A stretch of DNA of 64,000 nucleotides. Origin: Kitasatospora sp. GAS204B. GTDB lineage: Bacteria > Actinomycetota > Actinomycetes > Streptomycetales > Streptomycetaceae. Numbering within the stretch: position 1 is the stretch's first letter; every line of letters begins with the position of its first letter. Shown here piece after piece: positions 40,744 to 48,929 of the stretch. Both the position numbers and the translations under genes were made by a program. The stretch is taken from NCBI RefSeq assembly GCF_029892155.1, contig NZ_JARZAG010000007.1:62001-126000 (forward strand). Reading direction: 5' to 3'. The notes beneath the pieces were generated by a model. That model had not been told where the DNA came from. It saw only the letters and a program-made list of their open reading frames with translations, and did no database searches.

Positions 40744-42102
40744 CCCTAAGGCGAGGGTGCTACCGAGCTGGGAGTGCGCGCCGACCGCAACGTAGTCATC
40801 GATGTGCTCTGCCAGCTCGGCCTTTGCGGTCGGCGGGCCGGGGACGGCAACGCGGGTGAGGTCCTGGCGAAGGCCTCGCAGTCGGTCCGTGACACCGGCC
40901 ACCCGCCACTCCCTGGGGAGATCGAAGACCGGGGCGATGGCCTCGGCAGCGCCGTCGAACTCACCGGCGAGGATACGGGCCCGGGCGAGGTCGGTCTGGG
41001 CTTGGGCAAGGTCGGTGTGCTCCTGTGGGAGCAGAGCGGGCTTGCCGCCTGGCCGGCTGGCCATCAGGGCGATCGCCTGCCCCGTGGCCTCTTCAGCGCT
41101 GGGGCCGTCACCGAGGAGGAGGTGGGTGGTGCCGTTGCTCATCAGCGTGCGACGGCGCGAGAAGCTGAACTCGCCTCCCACGTCGTCATGGAGTTCATCC
41201 CGACTGCCGGAGTCGAACTCAAGTGCGTCGAGAGCAGCACGACGGGCATTAGCAGCATCGCCGAGGTGCCCGTAGGCCCGGGCCTCGATCGCACCGAGCC
41301 GCCGCTGACCGGTGTCACCCAGGCCAGTGAACGTCTTCGCGGTCACGATGAGCCGAACCGCATCGGACGGCCGGCGGTCCCAGTAGGCAAGCAGGGCGAG
41401 GGTGCCGTGCGCGTAGGCCTGGAGCGGGCCGTGCTCGATCACTTGTCCGTACATTGCGGCTGATCGGGCGAATGAGGTGGCGGCCGTCAGCGAGCCGAGG
41501 TCGAACGCTGCGGCGGACAGGATGGCCGTCACCTCCCCGGCCACGAGGTAGAGCCGACTACGTTGCGACACGATCTGCGTCCGATCGAGCATCGCCTGTG
41601 CTACGGCCAGCAGTTCGTTGCCTTGTCCATAGACGGTGAATGGGGGCTTGGAGACATAGGCCCGAACGAACTCGATTGCATCATCCTCAAGCTGACTGAT
41701 GGTCATGTCTGGAAGGTTGCTTGCTGCAGCGTTGCCCGCGTGAACGGCTGCCTTACGTGCTGTCATCATCAGATCGCTATCGTCGAGCGTTGACATGGAA
41801 GTTGGATTGACCGCGATTGCGTCCGGCGGCCCAAACAGCGCCTGGACGCTGTAGGTCGGGTACATGCGTTCGAGGATTCTGGGCGCGGGATGGCGCGGCA
41901 GCCCGGTGACTCCCGAGCGCCAGCGCTTCCACGTCTTCGTCGCGACTGTCGCGCCCCTGAAGGCGCTGTCTCGACGTTCATCGAACAATTGCTTCCCGAT
42001 ACGACGGTATTCGTCGCTGAACTCGCGGTAACTCACACCACCTTGCGCGAGTAACGAGCCGAGGAGTGTCCCGGGCTCAGGCTGGTCTGCCAAGGGTGTC
42101 AC
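40738..42102 (-). CDS. XRE-like regulator with TPR-type C-terminus
   Basis: 454 residues from GTG 42102 (another GTG at 42105 is equally possible, with AAAGG just upstream). The N-terminus contains an HTH-like region with ATVATKTWKRWRSGVTGLPRHPAPRILERMY, like other streptomycete regulators that precede helical-repeat domains. The remainder (about 110-450) is Ala-rich helices resembling TPRs (AYGHLGDAANARRAALDALE). This architecture may sense a peptide or protein. It is divergent from the HATPase/radical SAM gene run and may control it. The HTH assignment is by context and is weak. Confidence 0.65.
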   Translation of the reverse strand: MTPLADQPEPGTLLGSLLAQGGVSYREFSDEYRRIGKQLFDERRDSAFRGATVATKTWKRWRSGVTGLPRHPAPRILERMYPTYSVQALFGPPDAIAVNPTSMSTLDDSDLMMTARKAAVHAGNAAASNLPDMTISQLEDDAIEFVRAYVSKPPFTVYGQGNELLAVAQAMLDRTQIVSQRSRLYLVAGEVTAILSAAAFDLGSLTAATSFARSAAMYGQVIEHGPLQAYAHGTLALLAYWDRRPSDAVRLIVTAKTFTGLGDTGQRRLGAIEARAYGHLGDAANARRAALDALEFDSGSRDELHDDVGGEFSFSRRRTLMSNGTTHLLLGDGPSAEEATGQAIALMASRPGGKPALLPQEHTDLAQAQTDLARARILAGEFDGAAEAIAPVFDLPREWRVAGVTDRLRGLRQDLTRVAVPGPPTAKAELAEHIDDYVAVGAHSQLGSTLALGS

Positions 42103-42353
42103 CACCTTTTCTTTGTCCGCCGCATACGTGCTTACCACCAGAAGCTCGGGGTGCACACTTCCCGCTTCGAAGTGACCGTGAAGTGACCCCGATCTGTCCC
42201 AGCCTTCACCAGAACGTGTCTCAAGAGTCCCCGGCAATGCAGTGGTTGTGTCCGCAGGTCAGCGGCACTCTGTGAGCTCCGCAAGTCCCGCAGTTGCCAT
42301 GGAATGCGGCTTCGGCGTCGCTTTCCGAGTGGCGCCCGGGAGTAAGGAGCATC
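42103..42353. promoter_or_regulatory. divergent region controlling the radical SAM gene run
   Basis: About 250 bases without a gene, less GC-rich than the surroundings. GAAGTGACCGTGAAGTGACC (42168-42187) contains a direct repeat, GAAGTGACC twice, 11 bases apart, that could be a regulator site. Confidence 0.4.
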
Positions 42354-42842
42354 GTGAGCACCATTGACCACCGCAGGGGCCAGGGATGGCGCGGACCAAA
42401 GAAGCATGAACGGTACTACGACGCGCTGGCAGACGAGTTGGAGGTGCGCCGCATCCGCCAGTGGCTGGTCAGCCTGGCCGAGCGGTGGTGGCCCGCAGCG
42501 TTGGAAAGCGAGCGGGACGCGCTCGGGACGGTCGCGGCCGAACTTCTCGCGAACGTCGTGCGGCATGCTCCCGGGCGCGTACGGGCGCTGCTGCTCGACT
42601 CGGGCCAGGGCAACTGCTTGTTGGCGGTCGCCGATCAGAACCCCGCCGGGCCCGTCACGCGGGAGGCGGAGCCTGGCGAGGCCGAGTCAGGTCTTGGCCT
42701 GGTACTCGTCCGGGAGCTGACCAGCGGATGGGGCTGGCACCCGGTCCCGTTCGGCAAAGTCGTGTGGGCTCACCTGCCCATGAGTCGACACACCCGCGAG
42801 GCGTCCGCGAGGGCAGAAAGCCGATGCTCGAAGGCTGATTGA
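42354..42842 (+). CDS. HATPase-domain ATP-binding protein (anti-sigma/RsbW-like)
   Basis: 162 residues from GTG 42354 (AAGGAG ribosome site). The N box AAELLANVVRHAPG and the G box SGLGLVLVRELTSGWGW are of the GHKL fold. This is the short stand-alone HATPase_c_2 class common in streptomycetes, related to serine-kinase anti-sigma factors, but without a neighbouring sigma factor here. It leads the run of genes that follows, with the radical SAM gene starting 100 bases downstream. Confidence 0.85.
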   Translation: MSTIDHRRGQGWRGPKKHERYYDALADELEVRRIRQWLVSLAERWWPAALESERDALGTVAAELLANVVRHAPGRVRALLLDSGQGNCLLAVADQNPAGPVTREAEPGEAESGLGLVLVRELTSGWGWHPVPFGKVVWAHLPMSRHTREASARAESRCSKAD

Positions 42843-42942
42843 CCGGCTGTACCTGCACTGCCTCCGCCTGAGGCTCACTTCCCACCGGTCGGGCGTAGCG
42901 CCTTGGATGCACGCCAGCCGGCCAACCGAAAGGACTGAGTAC

Positions 42943-43935
42943 GTGACCACCATGCTCGGAACTCCGCAGATGTCACGCCGTTCGGCCGTCGACCTGGGTG
43001 GCGGGGTCAGCTTCGCCGCCGGCCACCACTTCACGCTCGACCCGACCGCCGACCTGGATCAGCTCGTCGCCGACTCGACCGGCCCGCTGTCGGTGATCCT
43101 CCAGGTCACCAAGCGGTGCAACTTCGACTGCTCGTTCTGCTCCGAGACCCTGCAGCTCCCGGACCCGACGCTGGGGCAGCTGGAGAGGATGCGCGACCAC
43201 CTCAAGGGTGTCGGGCGGGTGTTCCTGTCGGGCGGGGAGCCGCTGCTGCGCGAGGACTTCGGGGACGTGGTGGACATGTTCGCCGATGAGAAATTCATCG
43301 TCGCGGTGCCCACCAACGCCACCAAGGGCCTGGCGCACGCGCGCCGGATCGCGGGAAAAGTCGCGTTCATGAACGTCGGCCTGGAGGGGCCACGGGCTAC
43401 GACCACCCGGGTCCGGGGCGACTACGACCAGGTGATGGCCGGGGTTCGAGCCCTGAAGGACGCCGGACTGCCACTGTCCCTGTCAGCCGTCGTCTACCGC
43501 TCGACGCTCACCGCGCTCCCCTTCACCTACCAGATCGCTGACTTGCTGGAGGCGGGGAAGCTGAAGCTGATCCTGCCGCTGCGCAAGGGCAACGCCCTGG
43601 ACCTGGACGAGAAGGAGTTCATCACCGAAGAGGAGGCGGCCGAGGCCTTCGGCCGCCTCCAGGAGCTGCGGGCGGTGCACGACTGGACACCCGCGCTGCG
43701 CATGACGACCTGGACCCCACATAACGAGGGCCACATGATCTGCGTCGAGCCGACCGGGGCGGTCAACGCCTGGCCGGTGTACGACGCGAAGGACTTGTTC
43801 GAACCGCTCGGCAACGTCCTGAAAGAGCCGATCACCGAGATCTGGAAGCGGTACCGGTTCAAGGCGAACCACTTCGCGAAGTACCTCGGGCGCTCCATCC
43901 GCACCACTGGCCACACGGAGGCCGTCAGTGCGTAG
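42943..43935 (+). CDS. radical SAM enzyme of unknown product
   Basis: 330 residues from GTG 42943 (GAAAGGAC site). The [4Fe-4S]-binding Cys59-x3-Cys63-x2-Cys66 motif (CNFDCSFC) and SGGEP (96-100) for SAM binding are intact. The rest resembles the MoaA/PqqE barrel. The C-terminal part has only scattered Cys residues, so a full SPASM cluster domain is not evident. A highly conserved-looking NVGLEGPRATTTRVRGDYDQV segment and a RKGNALDLDEKEF segment may form the substrate pocket. The downstream gene overlaps it by eight bases. Given the kinase and NUDIX neighbours, a nucleotide-derived substrate is a reasonable guess. Confidence 0.85.
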   Translation: MTTMLGTPQMSRRSAVDLGGGVSFAAGHHFTLDPTADLDQLVADSTGPLSVILQVTKRCNFDCSFCSETLQLPDPTLGQLERMRDHLKGVGRVFLSGGEPLLREDFGDVVDMFADEKFIVAVPTNATKGLAHARRIAGKVAFMNVGLEGPRATTTRVRGDYDQVMAGVRALKDAGLPLSLSAVVYRSTLTALPFTYQIADLLEAGKLKLILPLRKGNALDLDEKEFITEEEAAEAFGRLQELRAVHDWTPALRMTTWTPHNEGHMICVEPTGAVNAWPVYDAKDLFEPLGNVLKEPITEIWKRYRFKANHFAKYLGRSIRTTGHTEAVSA

Positions 43936-44707
43936 CTACACCAACCAGCTGTGGCCCCACACTCCGTTCGGCGCCGACAAGCGTCCGTTCGGGCACTCCG
44001 TGCGGCTGTTGACCGGCTTCGCTGTGCAGTGGGCCGACAACGGGCAGCAGGCCCTGCCGGTGGCTGCGGCCGCCGTCTTCCTGCCCGTGCACCGCACCGC
44101 TACCAAGACCGTCGTCCCACCGATGCTTCACTTCGGGTACCAGGCCGTCGCCGTCGGATCAGAGGAGGAGGCGCCACAGGTGGCGGACTTCCTGGACCGG
44201 TTGCTCGTCCAGGGCCGTCGGCATGCGGCAGGGCTGGCCTGGCACTCCTTCGAGGACGACAGGGCCGCGTTGCTCGCCCACGCGACCGGCGGGGCGCCGG
44301 GCATCACTGCGCTGGCACAGGCGTGGGCTTTGCGGGAGGTCCGCGAACGGGCGACCGCGCAGCTGACCGACACCGGCGAAGACCTCGCCCTGACGGGCTG
44401 GACGATCGGCCAGGCGTGCCGGGAGAACGAGCTCGCTGTGCCAGACGGCTCGGATGGCATTCTGATGCCCCACCGGGTCCAGGCGATCTACGAGTACCTG
44501 GGCATGGACCCGCCGCTGGCCGGGGAGAAGCTGGCCTGTTCGGCGGTCGTCCAAGCATTCGCCACCACGCTGCTGGCCGGCCTTGCCCGTCGCCACATCC
44601 GGTGGGATGGCGTCCTGCCGGTCGCCCGCATCGTGCGGGCTGTCGCCTGGGATTCCTTCCCCAACGTGCTGCATCACCGTCTCAGTCCGTCCGGCACCGG
44701 CCGGTAG
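43928..44707 (+). CDS. unknown protein, radical SAM partner
   Basis: 259 residues from GTG 43928, translationally coupled to the radical SAM gene (8-base overlap, GGAGG just before). I do not recognise a family. The C-terminal helix ACSAVVQAFATTLLAGLARRHIRWD resembles the end of the exonuclease-like product of the next gene (SVLNLRHSLSTALVAARARGVSTW), hinting that both may derive from an RNase H-like fold. No membrane segments or signal peptide. Confidence 0.7.
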   Translation: MRSYTNQLWPHTPFGADKRPFGHSVRLLTGFAVQWADNGQQALPVAAAAVFLPVHRTATKTVVPPMLHFGYQAVAVGSEEEAPQVADFLDRLLVQGRRHAAGLAWHSFEDDRAALLAHATGGAPGITALAQAWALREVRERATAQLTDTGEDLALTGWTIGQACRENELAVPDGSDGILMPHRVQAIYEYLGMDPPLAGEKLACSAVVQAFATTLLAGLARRHIRWDGVLPVARIVRAVAWDSFPNVLHHRLSPSGTGR

Positions 44708-44759
44708 CGTCACCGGCGGGCCTCGGCCCGGGGCCCGCCACCGATCGAGGAAGTGCGCC

Positions 44760-45563
44760 GTGATCACCCTGTCCACGCTCGAACGCCCCCACCAGGTGCC
44801 ACCGCGACGCCCGCCGGGCACTGTGCGAATCGCCTCCCTGGACCTGGAGTGGACCAAGAACTACCGGATCAAGAACGGCAATCGGCCGTTCTGCTACTCC
44901 CTGACCTGGATCGACCTGCCCAGCGGCGTTCTTGACCCAGCTGCGGTCATGTTCGACTGGACCAGCCTCTACGTCGAGTCCGCCGACGAGATGGGGCAGC
45001 TGATCGAGCAGGCCGGCACGGCAGTTCAGCGTGCCTTCGACGGTGCGGACCTCATCGTCGGGCACCAGCTGTGCGCGGACCTCGCTGTCCTGGACGCCCA
45101 CCACGACCACCACCGGCCGCGCTCCGTCGGACCGGCACGCGAGGCATGGCGCCGCCGCCGCACCCCGGACGCGGCGGACCCGGCCATCCTCGACACCCGA
45201 TACGACGCCGGGCATCTGCTGACGAACCCTTCCCGCCGCCTGGTCGACGTCTGCGGAGAACTCCAACTCGACGTCACGCAACCGGAGCTGCGCGGAACGT
45301 CGATGACCGCGCTCCACCGCCGCTGGCTTGAGAAGTCCGACCACGAGGCCTGCGAGCGGGTGAGCGTGCTGAACCTGCGTCACAGCCTCTCCACCGCCCT
45401 CGTCGCTGCTCGCGCGCGTGGCGTCTCGACCTGGCGCGAGCCGGTGAACGTCAACCGCGTCCTGGCCCAGAGAGCCGAGGGTGCCTGGACGTGGCTCACC
45501 TCACCGACCTTCACCAAGCTCCTCACGGAGGATCCATGCCCATCCGCGACTGCATCGTCCTAG
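44760..45563 (+). CDS. DnaQ/RNase H-fold exonuclease-like protein
   Basis: 267 residues from GTG 44760 (GAGGAAG site). A first strand IASLDLEWTKNYRI supplies Asp-x-Glu, a second element LIVGHQLCADLAVLDAHH supplies the second acidic position, and ILDTRYDAGHLL precedes a helical segment ending NLRHSLSTALVAARA. The order is that of DEDD 3'-5' exonucleases, although the last Asp/His motif is not certain. Overlap of 28 bases with the downstream kinase gene supports co-expression. A role in trimming nucleic acid or handling modified nucleotides is inference. Confidence 0.55.
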   Translation: MITLSTLERPHQVPPRRPPGTVRIASLDLEWTKNYRIKNGNRPFCYSLTWIDLPSGVLDPAAVMFDWTSLYVESADEMGQLIEQAGTAVQRAFDGADLIVGHQLCADLAVLDAHHDHHRPRSVGPAREAWRRRRTPDAADPAILDTRYDAGHLLTNPSRRLVDVCGELQLDVTQPELRGTSMTALHRRWLEKSDHEACERVSVLNLRHSLSTALVAARARGVSTWREPVNVNRVLAQRAEGAWTWLTSPTFTKLLTEDPCPSATASS

Positions 45564-46150
45564 CCGTCGAAGGCACCCAGGCCGCCGGCAAGACCACCCT
45601 CGTCCACGCTCTCACCGCCCATTACCGGGAGTTGGGCATCCACGTGGAGTGCACCGGTGAGCCCGCACGGGTCAGTCCGTTCCTTGAAGCCATCACCCTG
45701 CACCACGACGGCGAATTCGACCTCACGGCGGAACTCGACCTGTTCGCCGCCCAGCTGACCGCCGCCCTGCGCGCGACCCGCAACCACCGGCTGCTGATCT
45801 GCGACAAGACCCCTGCCAACGTTCTGGCCTACGCCCGCCTCGTGCTCGACCAGTCCGATCCCCAAGTCACTCAAGTCCTGGAAGCCATCGAGGCGTTGTG
45901 CCGCGCCTGGATGCCGAACGCCTACGACGCGGTGGTCTACTGCCGCGACCGCTTCGACCAGCAGGCCGGCGGGGACCACTACCGAGACAAGGTCCTGCAC
46001 CTTCAGGCGCAGGTCGATGACGCGGTCTACGATGCCCTGACGCAGACCGGGGTGAAGCTCCTCGACCTGCCCAGTGGCATCGACACGACCTCCCGGGTCC
46101 GCTGGATCGCCGACCGCGTTACCGACTTGGGCCTGCTCATCGCCAGCTGA
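45536..46150 (+). CDS. P-loop nucleotide kinase-like (dTMP kinase-like) protein
   Basis: 204 residues from ATG 45536 (CGGAGG site). The P-loop is GTQAAGKT (13-20), followed by a helix and an acidic stretch, and a lid-like Arg-rich segment. RLLICDKTPANVLAYARL resembles the D-R-[YF] Walker-B-type segment of thymidylate kinases (here D-K). It is most like an AAA_33/dTMP-kinase-like small-molecule kinase. It starts within the exonuclease-like gene and is followed 28 bases later by a NUDIX gene. The substrate could be a nucleoside monophosphate. Confidence 0.75.
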   Translation: MPIRDCIVLAVEGTQAAGKTTLVHALTAHYRELGIHVECTGEPARVSPFLEAITLHHDGEFDLTAELDLFAAQLTAALRATRNHRLLICDKTPANVLAYARLVLDQSDPQVTQVLEAIEALCRAWMPNAYDAVVYCRDRFDQQAGGDHYRDKVLHLQAQVDDAVYDALTQTGVKLLDLPSGIDTTSRVRWIADRVTDLGLLIAS

Positions 46151-46178
46151 ACCTGCGAGGCCCGGAAGGGCCTGCATC

Positions 46179-46616
46179 ATGACCACCCAACGCCCCGTCA
46201 TCGACGTCATGCTGATCCTGGAGCGTGCCGACGGCAGGATCCTGCTCGCCGAACGCGCCAACACCGGCTACGCCGACGGCCAACTCAACCTCCCCTCTGG
46301 GAAGGTCGACCACGGCGAGAGCGTGGCCGAGGCGGTCATCCGCGAAGCGGCCGAGGAGATCGGCATCAAACTCGACCGGGACGACCTGCGCACCGTCCAC
46401 GTCGTCCACTTCCGCAACCCCGAAGGCCAACCTCGCGTCGGCTGGTTCTTCGCCGCCAGCCGCTGGGACGGAGAGCCCGTCAACACCGAACCGCACAAGT
46501 GTGCGGGGCTCCTCTGGGTGTGCCCGGAGCAGCTCCCCGAGAACACCGTCCCCTACAACGCCGGCGGTATCGCCGCCTACCTGGACGGCCGGCCTCACGC
46601 CATTGAGGGCTGGTGA
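46179..46616 (+). CDS. NUDIX hydrolase 1
   Basis: 145 residues from ATG 46179. The NUDIX box G-x5-E-x7-REUXEExGU is complete (GKVDHGESVAEAVIREAAEEIG, starting at residue 41). The family cleaves nucleoside diphosphates linked to another moiety. It lies between a kinase-like and a second NUDIX gene on the same strand, so all are likely transcribed together. Confidence 0.92.
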   Translation: MTTQRPVIDVMLILERADGRILLAERANTGYADGQLNLPSGKVDHGESVAEAVIREAAEEIGIKLDRDDLRTVHVVHFRNPEGQPRVGWFFAASRWDGEPVNTEPHKCAGLLWVCPEQLPENTVPYNAGGIAAYLDGRPHAIEGW

Positions 46617-46684
46617 GCTGCGGAGCGCCGTCCAGGCCAACAGCAGCCCGCACCCGCAGCGCTACCGCGAGGAGAACCATCCCG

Positions 46685-47230
46685 ATGAGCACCGACCAAG
46701 AGCCCACATCCGAGGAGCCGTTCAGCAGGATCAAGGTCCGCGTCACCGGCCTGGTCTTCTGCGGTGACGACGTCGCGCTGCTGCGCCGCGACCGCGCCGA
46801 CTCCGTGCACTACAGCACCATCGGCGGCAATGTGGAGCCCGGTGAGGACTTCCGCGAGGCGGTGGTGCGCGAGTTGGCGGAGGAGCTCGGCCTGGGCGCC
46901 GAACAGGCCGACACGGTCCAGCTGATCGGGACGATGGATGCCCGGGTCACCCGGCCCGGGTCGACGCCCTCGCCCCGGAAGATCCACCTGATCTATCGGA
47001 CATTCGTCACGCCCGAGGTTCGTGCCGGCCTCGCGACTCAGGAGTTCGACGAGCTGCCGGACGGCAGCCACGAGGTCGGCAGCGTCGAATGGATCGACTT
47101 CCGCGCCGTCGGCAACCTGCCGCTGTTCCCGCCGATCGGCAAGGTTCTCGCTCAACTTCCCTCGCCGGACGCACCGCTGCCGGAGTTCGAGCTGGAGCCG
47201 GTCACCGACTGGAACTACACCTGGATCTGA
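46685..47230 (+). CDS. NUDIX hydrolase 2
   Basis: 181 residues from ATG 46685 (GAGGAG some nine bases before). A complete NUDIX box (GGNVEPGEDFREAVVRELAEELG, from residue 47) lies centrally, with RKIHLIYRTFVTPEV and EVGSVEWIDFRAVGNLPL as flanking strands. It has a longer C-terminal extension than the first NUDIX protein, and it is not a simple duplication because flanks differ. It ends the gene run. Confidence 0.92.
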   Translation: MSTDQEPTSEEPFSRIKVRVTGLVFCGDDVALLRRDRADSVHYSTIGGNVEPGEDFREAVVRELAEELGLGAEQADTVQLIGTMDARVTRPGSTPSPRKIHLIYRTFVTPEVRAGLATQEFDELPDGSHEVGSVEWIDFRAVGNLPLFPPIGKVLAQLPSPDAPLPEFELEPVTDWNYTWI

Positions 47231-47360
47231 GCGGGCGGCCTTCCTGGGGCGTGAGCGCGCCGAGCCGGCGCGACTGGGCTGTCGCACGCCCCCAATGGCC
47301 GCCCGTTCGAGTGAATGCGCGGTAGCGCAAGGTGGTTGGCGTGTTACGTTCCGTGCGAAA

Positions 47361-47382
47361 GGTCAACACAACACAGTTGACC
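47361..47382. promoter_or_regulatory. inverted repeat GGTCAAC-N8-GTTGACC
   Basis: Perfect 7-bp arms (47361-47367, 47376-47382) around ACAACACA lie 52 bases before the HTH gene. It is likely an operator, or an iteron-like binding site for the HTH protein itself. Confidence 0.5.
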
Positions 47383-47434
47383 CCGGCGGTGCGCCAACAC
47401 CCCGGGGCCCGACACCCGGAGAGAACAGCTCCCG

Positions 47435-48316
47435 ATGCACATTCACCTTAGCGCGCACTCACGCGACTTCACGGTTGTCTCCAACCGTGTGGCGCAGAAC
47501 CGCCGTCTCACCTACACCGCTCGCGGCCTGCTCCTCGACATGCTCTCCCGCCCGCCCGGGTGGCGTGAGGACGGGCGCCACATGGCCGACTCCAGCCCGC
47601 AGGGGCGGGTCGCGACCTACAAGGCCCTCAAAGAGCTGCGGGATGCCGGCTACTACTGGGTCCTGACGCTACGAATGCCCGACGGGACGCTCCGGACCGA
47701 GGTGCACGTCTTCGACACCCCTCAGCTGGTGGCTCCGACTCCCAGCATTCTGGGACCCGGTGAGGCGAGTACCGGATCCCGTGTCATCCAAAAGAGAAAG
47801 AACCGGGAGAAAGAACCAACCCCCCGCCCCACCCGCGAGGTCGACCCGGTTCTGCGCGAGGCTGTGGCCGCGCTGTACCGGGTGATCCGGCCCGAGCGGC
47901 GCCTTCGCCTCGGCGAGGCCGAGGCGCTGCAGCTGGCGCCGCTGGTGGCGAGCTGGCTGGCGCGCGGCAGCACGCTCGCCGACCTCGCCCAGGCGCTACT
48001 ACCGGGCCTGCCCGAGGTGCTGGCATCGCCACTGGGCCTGCTGCGCAACCGGCTGCAGCGCAAGATGCCGCCGGAACCGGGCGCAGGCGCCGTGGCCGAG
48101 CGGCCCGGACACGCCGACCGCTCGGAGTGCGTGGAGTGCCGCGATCCGGTGCCCCGGCCGGGCCGATGCCACGTCTGCGCCGGGCGCGGCGCACCGGCGA
48201 TCGGGATCGGCGGCGGCTACGCCGCGACGGCCACCGGTGCCGCGAACGCCCGGGCGGCGCTACGGGCGACGAAGGAGGGACTGAGCGGCGCGGAGCGGGA
48301 GCCCGCAGCGGCGTGA
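47435..48316 (+). CDS. winged-helix, replication-initiator-like protein with Zn ribbon
   Basis: 293 residues. The N-terminal part (1-90) VVSNRVAQNRRLTYTARGLLLDMLSRPPGW then ATYKALKELRDAGYY is a helix-turn-helix like those at the start of phage or plasmid replication proteins and of many streptomycete HTH proteins. A basic linker (RKKNREKE-type) follows, then a helical middle part and a C-terminal Cys-x2-Cys ... Cys-x2-Cys zinc ribbon (ECVECRDPVPRPGRCHVC, about 230-247). It may be a remnant of a mobile element. No origin or second replication gene is seen. Function uncertain. Confidence 0.65.
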   Translation: MHIHLSAHSRDFTVVSNRVAQNRRLTYTARGLLLDMLSRPPGWREDGRHMADSSPQGRVATYKALKELRDAGYYWVLTLRMPDGTLRTEVHVFDTPQLVAPTPSILGPGEASTGSRVIQKRKNREKEPTPRPTREVDPVLREAVAALYRVIRPERRLRLGEAEALQLAPLVASWLARGSTLADLAQALLPGLPEVLASPLGLLRNRLQRKMPPEPGAGAVAERPGHADRSECVECRDPVPRPGRCHVCAGRGAPAIGIGGGYAATATGAANARAALRATKEGLSGAEREPAAA

Positions 48317-48366
48317 CGGCTCGGCGTCGGCAGCGTGGGAACCGGAGGGGTGAAGGGGCGGCGAGT

Positions 48367-48921
48367 GTGAGCGCACAGCCCATCGCGTACGGGGACGTGG
48401 ATCACGAGGCAGCGCTGAAGTACGCAGTCCAACTCATCGACCACCCCTGGGCCCAGGTCGTCGAGGGGCGGATCGTCCTGGCATCACCGGACTGGGACCA
48501 CGAGAAGGTGGCCGCCGGGATCAGCCGCCAGCTCGATGCCAAAGCGGACGAGCTCGGCTGCATCATCGGCTCGGGCAACCTCGACCTGCCCGGCTCGCCG
48601 AACTGGTACATCCCCGACCTCGCCGTCATGCCGGAGGAGCTGGCCACCGGGGCCGGTGCCCTGCTCCCCCACCAGACCCTCCTGGTGGTCGAGGTGACGT
48701 CGGAGTCCAACGGCGACACCGACCGGGTCGTCAAGCGCAAGCGCTACGCCCAGTACGGCGCGCCGCTCTACCTCCTGGCTGACCGTCAGAACCGCATGTG
48801 CACCCTGTTCTCCGAGCCGAACGACCTCGGTTATGCGGTGGTCGACGGCCCGCATCCGTTCGGCACCCCGCTGCACCTTCCCGAGCCGTTCGGCCTCACC
48901 CTGGACACCTCGGGCTTCTGA
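48367..48921 (+). CDS. Uma2 family (DUF820) putative endonuclease
   Basis: 184 residues from GTG 48367. PD-(D/E)XK-type residues lie in IPDLAV (about residues 80-85), LLVVEVTSES and VKRKRYAQYGAPLYLLADR, the order typical of Uma2/DUF820. The family is abundant in streptomycetes and thought to be nucleases of mobile origin; function is not established. It sits 50 bases after the HTH gene on the same strand. Confidence 0.88.
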   Translation: MSAQPIAYGDVDHEAALKYAVQLIDHPWAQVVEGRIVLASPDWDHEKVAAGISRQLDAKADELGCIIGSGNLDLPGSPNWYIPDLAVMPEELATGAGALLPHQTLLVVEVTSESNGDTDRVVKRKRYAQYGAPLYLLADRQNRMCTLFSEPNDLGYAVVDGPHPFGTPLHLPEPFGLTLDTSGF

Positions 48922-48929
48922 GCCGCCCC

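Noticed and set aside
42943-43935. Radical SAM protein as a prokaryotic viperin
   Set aside because: The motif is CNFDCSFC followed by SET rather than the viperin pattern with an aromatic following the last Cys, and the C-terminal region does not match. A nucleotide substrate remains possible for other reasons.
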